64,000 bases of DNA from an uncultured Oscillibacter sp. (GCA_905200545.1 CAJKKQ010000010.1:17515-81514); one strand, 5' to 3'. Counted from the first letter of the stretch, positions 42,938-51,074 are shown. The notes: generated by a model from the letters alone, not told the origin. A program made the numbers and translations.

Positions 42938-43039
42938 ACCAAGCAGGAAGCTTGATACACACACTACCATTTTCCCTCTCCTTTCTCTATATCATACAGG
43001 AAAGCGGACGGCGCAAGCCGTCCGTTTTCCTGTTTTTTT
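42938..43039 (+). ncRNA. Candidate trans-acting small RNA
   Basis: About 100 nucleotides from the predicted start to the end of a strong terminator. There is a short 5' hairpin (CAAGC/GCTTG near 42940-42955), then about 40 bases of unpaired, C/T-rich sequence including CCCTCTCCTTTCTC, which is complementary to Shine-Dalgarno sequences. Last is a 16-base terminator stem (42997-43012 with 43017-43032) and seven T. No start codon with a ribosome binding site is present. The hairpin / CU-rich seed / terminator layout is that of antisense regulatory RNAs such as RsaE-like ones, but homology is not claimed. Confidence 0.55.
42997..43039 (+). terminator. Strong rightward terminator
   Basis: 16-base arms around GCAA, nearly perfect, followed by T7. 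No rightward protein gene precedes it, which supports the small RNA. Confidence 0.88.
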
Positions 43040-43102
43040 GCGTCTGCGGCCGCTCCCCTCTGTCAGCCCCTTTCCCATCCCGCTTTTGATTTATTGAAAA
43101 AC

Positions 43103-43144
43103 GATAAATTATCATTGACTTTCGATAACTCATCGTGCTATGAT
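43103..43144 (+). promoter_or_regulatory. Promoter with flanking palindromes for the DUF2975 cluster
   Basis: TTGACT (43115-43120), 18-base spacer, TATGAT (43139-43144). The palindrome GATAAATTATC (43103-43113) abuts the -35, and CGAT-N5-ATCG (43123-43135) lies in the spacer. Both share a CGATAA half-site and may bind the small HTH protein encoded in this operon. Confidence 0.55.
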
Positions 43145-43165
43145 GCAGGAAAAGGAGGGAGCATC

Positions 43166-43483
43166 ATGCCGCTATTCATGCACACCCCGCGCATCCGTTT
43201 TCCGGTGCGGGCTGCCCTCCGGGCCATGGTGGCCGCACTGGTGTTTTTGATACCCGGACTGGTGCTGATGGGCGGGCCCGCAGCACTGACGGATCTGACC
43301 CTGTACGAGCGCTTCTGGGAGCTGCCGCTGCGGATTCTGGTGGTATTCGCCCTGAGCTGGAAGTGGATCTGGACATACGGATCCTCGATTCAGATTCTGC
43401 TGACGCTGCTGCTGCTCTTTTGCGGTATCTGGACATGGCGCCTGCTGGGTGCCAGCCGGTATGCCGCCCGCTCCCAGTCATAA
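43166..43483 (+). CDS. Small two-helix membrane protein
   Basis: 105 residues with two or three hydrophobic segments (about 15-37, 53-72 and 75-92) and no known domain. AAAGGAGGG lies 8 bases before ATG 43166. It is the first gene of a rightward group with the DUF2975 protein, which starts 12 bases downstream. Its helices and the TWRLLGASRYAARSQS tail resemble a shortened DUF2975-like protein, so it may be a divergent paralogue. Function is unknown. Confidence 0.7.
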   Translation: MPLFMHTPRIRFPVRAALRAMVAALVFLIPGLVLMGGPAALTDLTLYERFWELPLRILVVFALSWKWIWTYGSSIQILLTLLLLFCGIWTWRLLGASRYAARSQS

Positions 43484-43495
43484 GGAGGATGGATC

Positions 43496-44056
43496 ATGCT
43501 GACTTCCCATGTACAAAAAATCGCCCGGGTGCTGAACATTCTGGTGCTGATCACATTCATCTGCAACCTTACGGCGCTGCCGCTGGTACCGGGACTGGTG
43601 CTGTTCCGCTTTAACCTGGAAAAAATCCAGTCGCTGTGGACATATGACTGGGATGACTGTCTGGGGAATTTTTCCCATGCCCTGGTCACATGGTGGACCC
43701 GCGGAGAACCCTACACCATTGTGCTGACGCTGTTTTTGCTGTTTGCGGGCATCTGCACCGCTGTGATCCTCTGGCAGGGACACCGGGTGCTGGGCACGAT
43801 CCTGGAGGGGGTTCCCTTCTCTTTGGAAAATGCCGTCTTCCTCCGGCGCTCCGCCGTCAGTGCCTTTGTAATTTCCGCCGCAGCCCTGGTGCGGCTGGTA
43901 TTCAGCATCTGCTACTACCGCTCCCCCGCCCCCCTGCTGACCTATAACGCCCTCTTTGTTCCCATCTTTGCCATGGCAGGTCTGCTCTGTCTGGTGATGT
44001 CCGCCCTGTTCCGCCAGGCGGCGGAGATGAAGGCGGAAAACGATCTCACGATCTAA
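43496..44056 (+). CDS. DUF2975 domain membrane protein
   Basis: 186 residues with four predicted helices. The segment GTILEGVPFSLENAVFLRRSA before the third helix is the DUF2975 signature. Such proteins are nearly always followed by a small YozG-type HTH protein, as here (11 bases downstream), and the pair is thought to act as a membrane-linked regulator. AAGGAGG lies before the ATG. The signal and targets are unknown. Confidence 0.85.
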   Translation: MLTSHVQKIARVLNILVLITFICNLTALPLVPGLVLFRFNLEKIQSLWTYDWDDCLGNFSHALVTWWTRGEPYTIVLTLFLLFAGICTAVILWQGHRVLGTILEGVPFSLENAVFLRRSAVSAFVISAAALVRLVFSICYYRSPAPLLTYNALFVPIFAMAGLLCLVMSALFRQAAEMKAENDLTI

Positions 44057-44067
44057 GGAGGCGCGTC

Positions 44068-44283
44068 ATGGCAATCGTCGTGAATCTGGATGTGATGATG
44101 GCCAAGCGAAAGATGACCCTTTCCCAGCTTTCGGAGAAGGTGGACATCACCCTGGCCAATCTCTCCATTCTGAAAAACAACAAGGCCAAGGCGGTGCGCT
44201 TTTCCACCCTGGAGGCCATCTGCGCCGCTCTGGACTGTCAGCCGGGGGATATTCTGGAGTATGTACCGGATCAGGGAAGCTAA
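44068..44283 (+). CDS. YozG-like Cro/CI family HTH regulator
   Basis: 71 residues: VVNLDVMMAKRKMTLSQLSEKVDITLANLSILKNNKAKAVRFSTLEAICAALDCQPGDILEY, a single HTH of the YozG type. It follows the DUF2975 gene at an 11-base distance with AAGGAGGCG before the ATG. It probably regulates its own operon through the palindromes at 43103-43135, possibly under the control of its membrane partner. Confidence 0.9.
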   Translation: MAIVVNLDVMMAKRKMTLSQLSEKVDITLANLSILKNNKAKAVRFSTLEAICAALDCQPGDILEYVPDQGS

Positions 44284-44351
44284 ATCCCGCTCCGTCTCAC
44301 AACCGAAATTTTGTCCGTAAAGCGCGGACACCATCATAAGGAGAATTTCAT

Positions 44352-45890
44352 ATGTCTGATTCTGAAAACGCCCTGCCCACGGGAGGGCTGGCGAAGCCTA
44401 CCCAAAACCCTGCAACTGACCCCAAATTCACCTATGAGATTACCTCCCGGGAGCGGCTGTTCCTGCCGATAACGGCGTGTTTTTGTGTGCTTCTGGCGGA
44501 CACCTTCCTCTGGTACGGCCCCACGGCAGGGCTGACCGCCGCGGTATTTGCCTGGTACCTTCTTTTACTGGGGTATCTGGGCCCTGCCGCCTTCTCCCGG
44601 CCGGAGAGCCGGTGGGTAGCCGCGGAAAACCTGCTGCTCTCCGTCACCCTGGCCCTGAGCTCCAACTGGGCCTTCCGGATCTGGAACATGCCGGCGCTGC
44701 TGGTACTGCTGCCGGTACAGGCCATTTCCCTCTCCGGCGCTGGTCGGCTCCCCTGGCACCGTCCCACCATGCTGTGGGAGCGGCTGGGGCTGCTGCTCTG
44801 GGGGCTTTTCGGCCGTCTGGGAGCAGCGTTTGCCGCTCTCTCCCGCCCCCGGCAGGGTAAGCGCGCAGCGGGCGTGATCCTGGGCATCGCCGGGTCGGCG
44901 GTGCTGCTGATGATCCTGGTACCGGTACTCTCTTCCGCCGATGCGCTCTTTGCCTCCGCCACCGTAGAATTGCGCCGGTTCGTGGCGGAGCACCTGACGG
45001 AGGGCCTCTGGAAACTGGTACTGGGTATGATCCTGACCCCGTTTTTCTTCGGCTTTCTCTACTCTCTCCGCCACCCCATCCCCCTGACCACTGCACCGGA
45101 AAAGGCCTCCAAACACGCCGACGCCCTGGCGTTTGTCATCATATTGGCGGCACTTGCCCTTTTATACCTGGCTTTTCTGTCTATCCAGATCTCCGGCGTC
45201 CTGGGCGGGGCAGCATATCTTGCCCAGCGGGGCATCTCCTACGCCGACTGGGCCCGCAGCGGCTTTTTCCAGATGGTGGCCGTCACAGCGGTCAATCTTC
45301 TGGTGCTGCTCTCTGCCGTGACCATCTCGAATCCCGCAGGCAGAAGCTGGATGGCGGTGCGGCTGCTGGCCACTCTGGTGACCGTCCAGAGCCTGGCGCT
45401 GCTATGCTCCGCCGCCTGGCGTATGACGCTGTATGTGGGGGCCTACGGCCTCTCCTTCAAGCGCTGCATGACCTACTGGGGCATGGTGATGATGGCGGTG
45501 TTCCTGGTGATGGCCCTCATCAAGTGCTGGCGTCCGGCCTTCTCCTTCTTTCGCGCCGCCTTTCCGGCGGCGCTGGCGGGATGGCTGGTCATCAACTGCA
45601 TCCCCATTGACTACCTGGTGGCCCGGGATCAGGTGGACCGGTACCTGGGCGGGGAAAGCCCCTCGGTCAGCATCTACTACCTGGCCTACGATCTCTCCTA
45701 TGACACCCTCTCCCAGCTGGAGCGGCTGGATCCTCGACGGGATCTGGCGGACTATGAGCCGGGAGCCTGGGCGCCGGGGGATACCCTGGGAGATCTGCTG
45801 GAGCGCCGCCGGGACGATGCCCGGGGAGAATGTGATTGCTGGCAGACCTGGTCGCTGTCTGCCTGTCTGGCTGCAGGAGGTGAAGCGTGA
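44352..45890 (+). CDS. DUF4173 (DUF4153-like) polytopic membrane protein
   Basis: 512 residues with about 12 helices. The motif YAQRGISYADWARSGFFQMV-like segment (here starting AYLAQRGISYADWARSGFFQ) is the DUF4173 signature. A soluble C-terminal stretch with YLAYDLSYDTLSQLERLD is also typical. AAGGAG precedes the ATG. It lies 68 bases after the HTH gene and overlaps the next gene by a base or so. Family function is unknown. Confidence 0.88.
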   Translation: MSDSENALPTGGLAKPTQNPATDPKFTYEITSRERLFLPITACFCVLLADTFLWYGPTAGLTAAVFAWYLLLLGYLGPAAFSRPESRWVAAENLLLSVTLALSSNWAFRIWNMPALLVLLPVQAISLSGAGRLPWHRPTMLWERLGLLLWGLFGRLGAAFAALSRPRQGKRAAGVILGIAGSAVLLMILVPVLSSADALFASATVELRRFVAEHLTEGLWKLVLGMILTPFFFGFLYSLRHPIPLTTAPEKASKHADALAFVIILAALALLYLAFLSIQISGVLGGAAYLAQRGISYADWARSGFFQMVAVTAVNLLVLLSAVTISNPAGRSWMAVRLLATLVTVQSLALLCSAAWRMTLYVGAYGLSFKRCMTYWGMVMMAVFLVMALIKCWRPAFSFFRAAFPAALAGWLVINCIPIDYLVARDQVDRYLGGESPSVSIYYLAYDLSYDTLSQLERLDPRRDLADYEPGAWAPGDTLGDLLERRRDDARGECDCWQTWSLSACLAAGGEA

Positions 45891-46396
45891 TGGTCTCTCG
45901 GACCGGCCGGGCGGAAAAATGCCCCCGCTCTCCATTGCGCCGGACACTGCCGGGGCTGATCGCCGGGCTTGCAGCGGTGGTGGCCCTGCTTGTGATAACA
46001 GCGTGGCCCGTGCTTTCGTCGCTGCTGCATCCGGAGGACTATACCGCCACGGTAGCTCTCAACTGGGGGCTGTCCCTCCCCAGCGGCAGCCAATGCGTCT
46101 ATGAAGCGGATTCCGGCTCCAGCTTTCACGGGGACGGGACACGCTATCACGTTCTGGACTATCCGGAAAACAGCACCGTGAATACGGCCCTTTCCTGGCA
46201 GGGTGCTCCATCGGAGGCTCACGCAGAAGCCATGACGCAGCTGCTGGACGGCCTGTCCGTACCGGAGGAGGAGCGCCCGGACATAGCCCGCTGCCGCTGG
46301 TATTCCGCCACCGACCCAGACGATCCCAGAAACCGGCTTGATCTGCTGCTCTCCCCCTCCGGCACCCGGCTCTATATCCTGGAATCCTTTTTCTAA
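45890..46396 (+). CDS. Membrane-anchored protein of unknown function
   Basis: 168 residues with one N-terminal membrane helix (about 20-42) and an outer domain of about 125 residues (TATVALNWGLSLPSGSQCVYEADSG-like start). No domain recognised. The ATG at 45890 overlaps the stop of the DUF4173 gene; a GTG one codon earlier is possible. AGGAGG lies 8 bases upstream. The coupling suggests a partner of the DUF4173 protein. A good terminator follows. Confidence 0.7.
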   Translation: MVSRTGRAEKCPRSPLRRTLPGLIAGLAAVVALLVITAWPVLSSLLHPEDYTATVALNWGLSLPSGSQCVYEADSGSSFHGDGTRYHVLDYPENSTVNTALSWQGAPSEAHAEAMTQLLDGLSVPEEERPDIARCRWYSATDPDDPRNRLDLLLSPSGTRLYILESFF

Positions 46397-46397
46397 A

Positions 46398-46434
46398 AAA
46401 CAACGGCGTCCTGCCAAAGCAGGACGCCGTTTCC
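46398..46434. terminator. Bidirectional terminator
   Basis: 13-bp stem AACGGCGTCCTGC/GCAGGACGCCGTT between convergent genes, with A and T runs at its sides. Confidence 0.85.
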
Positions 46435-46455
46435 GTTCTTCCACGGGGGACTCTC

Positions 46456-47220
46456 TTACCGATGGCCCAGCAGCCGGGAGATATTAGCCGCAGTCTGGCA
46501 CACCTCCCGAATCATCATCTCCCAATCCTCCTCCATCCGGTAGGTGGGTCCGGAGATACTCACGGCCGCCGCCACCCGCTGGTTCATATCGTAAATGGGA
46601 GCAGCTACGCAGGTAAGACCTTCTTCGATCTCCCCATCGTCCACAGCGAAGCCCCGGGTTCGGGCCAAGACCAGAGCCTGGCGCAGCTGATCCGGGTCAG
46701 TGATGGTATTTTCGGTCAGCGGGCGGGCGGCCTCCGCCATCCACTGGCAATACTGGTCGATGTACTCCGGGCTCTGTCCTGCCAGCATGATTTTGCCGCT
46801 GCCGGTGGCATAGGCCGGGACCCGGCTGCCCACCTGGGTGTTGCACACGATGGAGCGGTGGGTTTCCACCTTGTCCAGGTAAAAAATCTCATGCTCCAGC
46901 AGCACGCTGAGGTTGATGGTCTCCCGAGCCACTTCGCTCAACCGCTCCAGCTCCGGCCGGGCCGTGCGGCGCAGATCCGACTGCCCCATAATGGCGCTGG
47001 CAAGCTGCAGCAGCCGCGGGCCCACCCGGTAGCTTTTGCGAATGGGATCCTGCTCCAGATATTGGCGCTCCGTCAGGGTAGAGAGCTGCCGGAACACCGT
47101 GGTGGTGGGCAAGTCCAGATGCTCCACCAGAGCCTTGAGCGTCCACTCCGTATCCGTGTCCATAAAGCACTCCAAAATATTAAGTGCCCGCAGAATGCTG
47201 GAAACTTGTTCCTTTGCCAT
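46456..47220 (-). CDS. IclR family transcriptional regulator
   Basis: 254 residues. An N-terminal winged HTH (SSILRALNILECFMDTDTEWTLKALVEHLDLPTTTVFRQL) precedes an IclR effector domain (about 80-254) with YATGSGKIMLA, the GFAVDDGEIEEGLTCVAAPIYD segment, and AVSISGPTYRM. Such regulators sense small acids such as 2-keto-3-deoxy sugar acids or glyoxylate. AGGAGG lies 8 bases before ATG 47220. The aldolase gene lies directly upstream, and similar operator-like sequences precede both, so the aldolase is probably a target. Confidence 0.93.
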   Translation of the reverse strand: MAKEQVSSILRALNILECFMDTDTEWTLKALVEHLDLPTTTVFRQLSTLTERQYLEQDPIRKSYRVGPRLLQLASAIMGQSDLRRTARPELERLSEVARETINLSVLLEHEIFYLDKVETHRSIVCNTQVGSRVPAYATGSGKIMLAGQSPEYIDQYCQWMAEAARPLTENTITDPDQLRQALVLARTRGFAVDDGEIEEGLTCVAAPIYDMNQRVAAAVSISGPTYRMEEDWEMMIREVCQTAANISRLLGHR

Positions 47221-47282
47221 GGCAAATTCCTCCTGTTTCACAATCCTGCCCTGTTGGGAACTATTTGAAAAAAGTATATCAT

Positions 47283-47345
47283 ATTCCAGAATAAAATGGA
47301 ATTCTATAATTTAAAATTTCGGAAAATAATTTCGTATAATGGAAT
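47283..47345. promoter_or_regulatory. iclR control region with candidate operators
   Basis: The inverted repeat ATTCCA-N8-TGGAAT (47283-47302) lies just upstream of the minus-strand TATACT (near 47272-47277). A second site at 47329-47345 reads ATTCCATTATACGAAAT on the minus strand and matches 14 of 17 bases of the site upstream of the aldolase gene (48350-48366). Confidence 0.55.
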
Positions 47346-47361
47346 ACCTTTTTTTGACAGC

Positions 47362-47387
47362 AAAAAACCGCTGCTGTTGGCAGCGGC
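47362..47387 (-). terminator. Terminator of the aldolase gene
   Basis: On the minus strand, stem CCGCTGCC/GCAGCGG followed by TTTTTT. Confidence 0.75.
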
Positions 47388-47429
47388 TCTTTGCCGGGAA
47401 ACGGGGAAAAGAAAGGTATCAAAAGAAGA

Positions 47430-48320
47430 TCAGATGCCCTCCCGGTGCAGGAGCTCCAGGATTCTGGCGTCGTCCTCCACCGTGGCGTTGGGCATGGGGA
47501 AGGTACCGGTGCTGGTGGCGGCAATGCCCCGCAGCTTGCAGGCCTCCTTGATGACCGGCAGGAAGGGGCTGCGCACAGCGTAGAGATCCATGAGCCGGTC
47601 GATGCTCTGCTGGCCCCGGGCGATGCCCGCCAGGTCATTCTCCCGGAAGGCCCGAACCCAGGCGGTGCAGATCTCGGGCACCACATTGGAAAGGGCGCCG
47701 ATGCAGCCGTCGCCGCCCGCCAGGACATTGTGGGCAAAGTTGTCGTCGAAGCCGGAGTAGATCTCAAAGTCCGGCATCTGAGACTTCACCTGCTTGATGA
47801 GCTCCCGGGTGTGATCCATACCGGAGACGGTATCCTTCATCCCCACGATGTTGGGATGCATCCGGGCCAGCTGAACCACCGTTGCCGGAGGGATGGTGTA
47901 GCCGGTGTTGTCCGGGAAGTTGTAGATGTAAATGGGGCCGTGGATCTGCTTGGCCAGCCGGTCATAATACTGCAGCAGGGCCTCGGCTCCAAAGTGGAAG
48001 TAATAGGGCGGCAGGATCATCACGGCGTCTGCGCCGGCATCCAGACAGTAGTTGGAAAAATTCACAATCTCGTCGGCCACCATGTGGGAGGTACCCATAA
48101 TGAGCTTCACCCGGTGATCCACCGCCTCAATGGCGAACTTGGCCATCTGGCGGCGCTGGTCCATGGGCATGGCGAAAAACTCGCTGGAGCTGCCCTCCAC
48201 CAGGATGCCGTCAATCCCCTGCTGGATCAGGTTTTCAAACAATTTGCGCTGGCTCTCCAGATCCAGGCTGCCATCCTCATGGAACAGGGTGATGGCGGGG
48301 GTCAAATAAGCCGCTTTCAT
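47430..48320 (-). CDS. DapA/NanA-family class I aldolase (dihydrodipicolinate synthase-like)
   Basis: 296 residues of the TIM-barrel family that splits or joins pyruvate through a Schiff base. Lys162 in GMKDT and Tyr133 in YIYNFP are the catalytic pair. The GTTGE motif of true DapA is replaced by GSSSE (43-47), so a catabolic aldolase for a 2-keto-3-deoxy acid or similar is more likely than lysine biosynthesis. AAGGAGAA lies 6 bases before ATG 48320. It is flanked by an IclR regulator downstream and an AEC carrier upstream, consistent with a sugar-acid pathway; the substrate is unknown. Confidence 0.9.
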   Translation of the reverse strand: MKAAYLTPAITLFHEDGSLDLESQRKLFENLIQQGIDGILVEGSSSEFFAMPMDQRRQMAKFAIEAVDHRVKLIMGTSHMVADEIVNFSNYCLDAGADAVMILPPYYFHFGAEALLQYYDRLAKQIHGPIYIYNFPDNTGYTIPPATVVQLARMHPNIVGMKDTVSGMDHTRELIKQVKSQMPDFEIYSGFDDNFAHNVLAGGDGCIGALSNVVPEICTAWVRAFRENDLAGIARGQQSIDRLMDLYAVRSPFLPVIKEACKLRGIAATSTGTFPMPNATVEDDARILELLHREGI

Positions 48321-48349
48321 ATTCGGTTCTCCTTTCGCCGCAGCGAGTA

Positions 48350-48366
48350 ATTCCGTTATACAGAAT
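48350..48366. promoter_or_regulatory. Candidate IclR operator upstream of the aldolase gene
   Basis: ATTCCGTTATACAGAAT, an imperfect palindrome with 14 of 17 bases in common with 47329-47345 near iclR. It lies 30 bases before the aldolase start, over a possible -10 (TATAAC on the minus strand). Confidence 0.55.
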
Positions 48367-48504
48367 CGTTTTCCAAAATTAGCTGATAGAAAAATCACCC
48401 GGAAGTGATGGCGCCAGTGTATCCCTATTTCCAGAGATTGTCAAGACTTTCCCAGGCAAAAAAGCCTCCAAATTTTCATTTTTGTGTAATAGCTACAACT
48501 TTTT

Positions 48505-49413
48505 TTAAAAAAACGTGCACCATACAGGAATAGCTACCAGAGAAAATACCGTGGACACCGTGACGCAGCTGGCGGCAAAGGCGCTGTCGCACTCATACCG
48601 GGAGGCGAGAATAGCCGTGGTAGCCCCGGCAGGCATGGCAGCCAGCACCACAGAGACCGCTGCGGGCAATCCGTCAAGTCCTGCCAGGCGGCAGCCGGCA
48701 AACACCGCCAGGGGGATCACCACCAGGCGGATCAGGGAGTAGTACAACACCGTGGGATCCAGGAAATCCCGCCAGTGGAGCCGGGACATCAGCATGCCCA
48801 CCAGGAACATGGAAAGGCCTGTATTGCAGTCTCCCACCGCCCGGATGGTATTGTCCACCACACCCGGCAGCCGCAGCCCCGTGAACATCAGCACGGCGCC
48901 CAAAAACACCGCCACGATGCACGGATGGGTGAAAACCCGCTTCCACACATCCCGGCCGCTGCTCTTTTCGAAAAACGCCACTCCCAATGTCCACATGGCC
49001 ACCCGCTGGGGGATCAGGTAGATGGAGGCCAGCACCACGCCGGGCGCCCCGAAGAGGCCCTGGGCCACCGGGGTACCCAAAAAGCCCGCGTTGGAACAGA
49101 TGACGGCATACTGCAGCACCGGCTGCCGACCGGCGGCGCAGCGGCGGAAGGCAGCATGGGCCAGCAGCCAGCACCCCACCTGGATCACCAGGGACGATAC
49201 CGCCACCTGGATGCTCTGTTGCAGCAGTTCCGATGTAAGCTCCACTTCAAAAGAGGTGATGATGCTGCAGGGCAGCACCAAGTCGATGACCAGATCCGTC
49301 AGTCCCTTTTGGAAGCCGCCGTCCAGAATCCCCCGGCGGCTGAAAAAAGCTCCCAGGGCCATCAAAAGGAACAGCTGGCCCTGGAGGGCCAGCAGCGCGT
49401 TCATATCTACCAT
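48505..49413 (-). CDS. AEC family (auxin efflux carrier-like) transporter
   Basis: 302 residues, ten predicted helices, with N-terminal LFLLMALGAFFSRRGILD, central YAVICSNAGFLGTPV and C-terminal AAMPAGATTAILASRYECDSAFAA, all characteristic of AEC carriers. Bacterial members move organic acids such as malate or malonate. ATG 49413 has GAGGAG 7 bases upstream. The gene follows DUF3842 by 17 bases, so glycerate kinase, DUF3842 and this gene form one leftward unit. The substrate may be an organic acid handled by the kinase or aldolase. Confidence 0.9.
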   Translation of the reverse strand: MVDMNALLALQGQLFLLMALGAFFSRRGILDGGFQKGLTDLVIDLVLPCSIITSFEVELTSELLQQSIQVAVSSLVIQVGCWLLAHAAFRRCAAGRQPVLQYAVICSNAGFLGTPVAQGLFGAPGVVLASIYLIPQRVAMWTLGVAFFEKSSGRDVWKRVFTHPCIVAVFLGAVLMFTGLRLPGVVDNTIRAVGDCNTGLSMFLVGMLMSRLHWRDFLDPTVLYYSLIRLVVIPLAVFAGCRLAGLDGLPAAVSVVLAAMPAGATTAILASRYECDSAFAASCVTVSTVFSLVAIPVWCTFF

Positions 49414-49430
49414 GGGTATGCTCCTCGCCT

Positions 49431-49856
49431 TTAATCTTCTTTTGCCAGTTCTTCCTCCAAAAGGCGCAGGGCCTCCTGCAGGTAAACCTGCATAGGCTGG
49501 GACGGCCCCACCGCCAGACGGATGCTGCACCGCTGGGAGGGCAGCAGGATCTTGACGGCTCTGCTGCCGCCCACCGCCTCCGCCATTCTGGGTGTCACCT
49601 CGCCCAGCAATCCGTTGGGGGTCAGGATCCCCACGGGGCCCAGGATCATATCCGCCCGGGCGGCATTGAACGCCACCGCGTTCTCTCCGGTGGCGCCGTC
49701 GCTGGCGCCGCCTTTGAGCATGGCGGCGGTGGCCAGGGCATTGGTGCCCAGGGCCCGCAGCCGCAGCTCCGGGTGGGCCGCCCGGATGGTCTCTGCCAGG
49801 GCCCGGCCGATGCCGCCTCCCTGGCCGTCCATAATGACGATCAACGGTTCTCTCAC
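49431..49856 (-). CDS. DUF3842 family protein
   Basis: 141 residues. It begins with a Rossmann-like PLIVIMDGQGGGIGRALAETI and has LGTNALATAAMLKGGASDGATGENAV and ILGPVGILTPNGLLGEVTPRMAEAV, the conserved DUF3842 blocks. The glycine-rich start suggests dinucleotide or nucleotide binding. The GTG start at 49856 has GAGGAGA about 7 bases upstream. It lies between glycerate kinase and the AEC carrier. No function is known for the family. Confidence 0.87.
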   Translation of the reverse strand: MREPLIVIMDGQGGGIGRALAETIRAAHPELRLRALGTNALATAAMLKGGASDGATGENAVAFNAARADMILGPVGILTPNGLLGEVTPRMAEAVGGSRAVKILLPSQRCSIRLAVGPSQPMQVYLQEALRLLEEELAKED

Positions 49857-49913
49857 GCCTTCATCTCCTCGTTCTCTCTGTTCTTTTCAGGATAGCGTCC
49901 CTGCCGCCGGATG

Positions 49914-51074
49914 TCAATCGTTTCCGGCAGCCCGGCAGGGATCCTCCAGCGCCGCCCACAGGCGGAACAGGTCTCCCGCTGCCGCCCGCAGATCTTCTTT
50001 GGCCGTCAGGCGGGCCTGCTCCCAGGGGATCGCCCGGCGGTTGGTGGAAAACATGGCGGTGACGCCCTCCTCATAGGCCGCAGCGGCGCCGGGGGCAATG
50101 TCTCCCACCACAGCCACCACCGGAACGCCCGCCTTTTTGGCCCGGCGGGCCACGCCCACTACCACCTTGCCCCGGAGGCTCTGGCCGTCAATGCGGCCCT
50201 CTCCGGTAATCACCGCCCGGGTTCCGGGCAGCAGGGCGTCAAAGCCCGCCGTATCCAGCACCGCGTCGATACCCATTTGCAGGCGGCTGCCCAAAAAGGC
50301 CGCCATGCCGCCGCCCATTCCTCCGGCGGCACCGGCGCCGGGCAGATCCAGGATCTCTACGTCCAGATCGGCCCGCACCACCTCCGCCAGATGATGCAGT
50401 CCCCGGTCCAGCCGCTCCACCGCCGGGCCGTCCGCCCCTTTCTGGGGGCCGAACACCGCCGCGGCACCGTTGGGGCCGCACAGAGGATTGTCGATATCAC
50501 ACATGGTGACGATCTCCACGCCCGCCAGAGCCGGGGCAAGGCCGGTTTTGTCGATGTGGGCGACGCGCTCCAGGGTGCGGCCCACCGGGATGAAGGCCTT
50601 CCCCGCTTCGTCCAGGAACCGCACTCCCAGCGCCGCAGCGCAGCCGCAGCCGCCATCGTTGGTGGCGCTGCCTCCCAGGCCCAGGATGATCTTCCTGGCC
50701 CCCGCCTCCGCAGCGGCCAGGAGCAGCTCGCCCACGCCGTAGGTGGTGGCGCCCTCCACATCCAGGCGGCCCTCCAGCAAAGGCAGGCCCGCCGCCGCCG
50801 CCATCTCCACCACGGCGGTGGTGCCGTCCCCCAGCAATCCGAAAAAGCCCTCCATAGGCGCCCCGTCGGGCCCCGTACAGGACACCCGCACACGGCGGCC
50901 CCCCATGGCCTCCAGGAAGGCGTCCACGCTGCCCTCGCCGCCGTCCGCCACCGGCAGGGAGATCACTTCCGCCTCCGGCATCCGCTCCAGCAGCTCCGTC
51001 CGCAAAATCCCGCAGACCTCCCGGGAGGACATGGTTCCCTTGAAGGAATCCGGCACCAGAATCCACTTTGACAT
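49914..51074 (-). CDS. Glycerate kinase
   Basis: 386 residues of the GarK/GlxK type (glycerate 2-kinase). Seen: LVPDSFKGTMSSREV near the start, ISLPVADGGEGSVDAFL, KIILGLGGSATNDGG for phosphate binding, CDIDNPLCGPNGAAAVFGPQKGA, and VITGEGRIDGQSLRGKV near the end. It phosphorylates D-glycerate from tartronate semialdehyde in sugar-acid breakdown. GAGGGAGA lies before ATG 51074; an in-frame extension to 51200 reaches into the lar promoter and is rejected. It diverges from the lar operon. Confidence 0.95.
   Translation of the reverse strand: MSKWILVPDSFKGTMSSREVCGILRTELLERMPEAEVISLPVADGGEGSVDAFLEAMGGRRVRVSCTGPDGAPMEGFFGLLGDGTTAVVEMAAAAGLPLLEGRLDVEGATTYGVGELLLAAAEAGARKIILGLGGSATNDGGCGCAAALGVRFLDEAGKAFIPVGRTLERVAHIDKTGLAPALAGVEIVTMCDIDNPLCGPNGAAAVFGPQKGADGPAVERLDRGLHHLAEVVRADLDVEILDLPGAGAAGGMGGGMAAFLGSRLQMGIDAVLDTAGFDALLPGTRAVITGEGRIDGQSLRGKVVVGVARRAKKAGVPVVAVVGDIAPGAAAAYEEGVTAMFSTNRRAIPWEQARLTAKEDLRAAAGDLFRLWAALEDPCRAAGND

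Larger units (their letters stand above)
42735..43165. other. Regulatory intergenic region between marR and the DUF2975 cluster
   Basis: 431 bases without a protein gene. From left to right it carries the operators and promoter of marR (42751-42806), a promoter-hairpin-terminator unit that looks like a small RNA gene (42903-43039), and the operator/promoter of the next rightward operon (43103-43144). Confidence 0.75.

Noticed and set aside
47430..48320. True DapA of lysine biosynthesis
   Set aside because: The GTTGE motif is changed to GSSSE, and the context is an IclR-regulated catabolic cluster.
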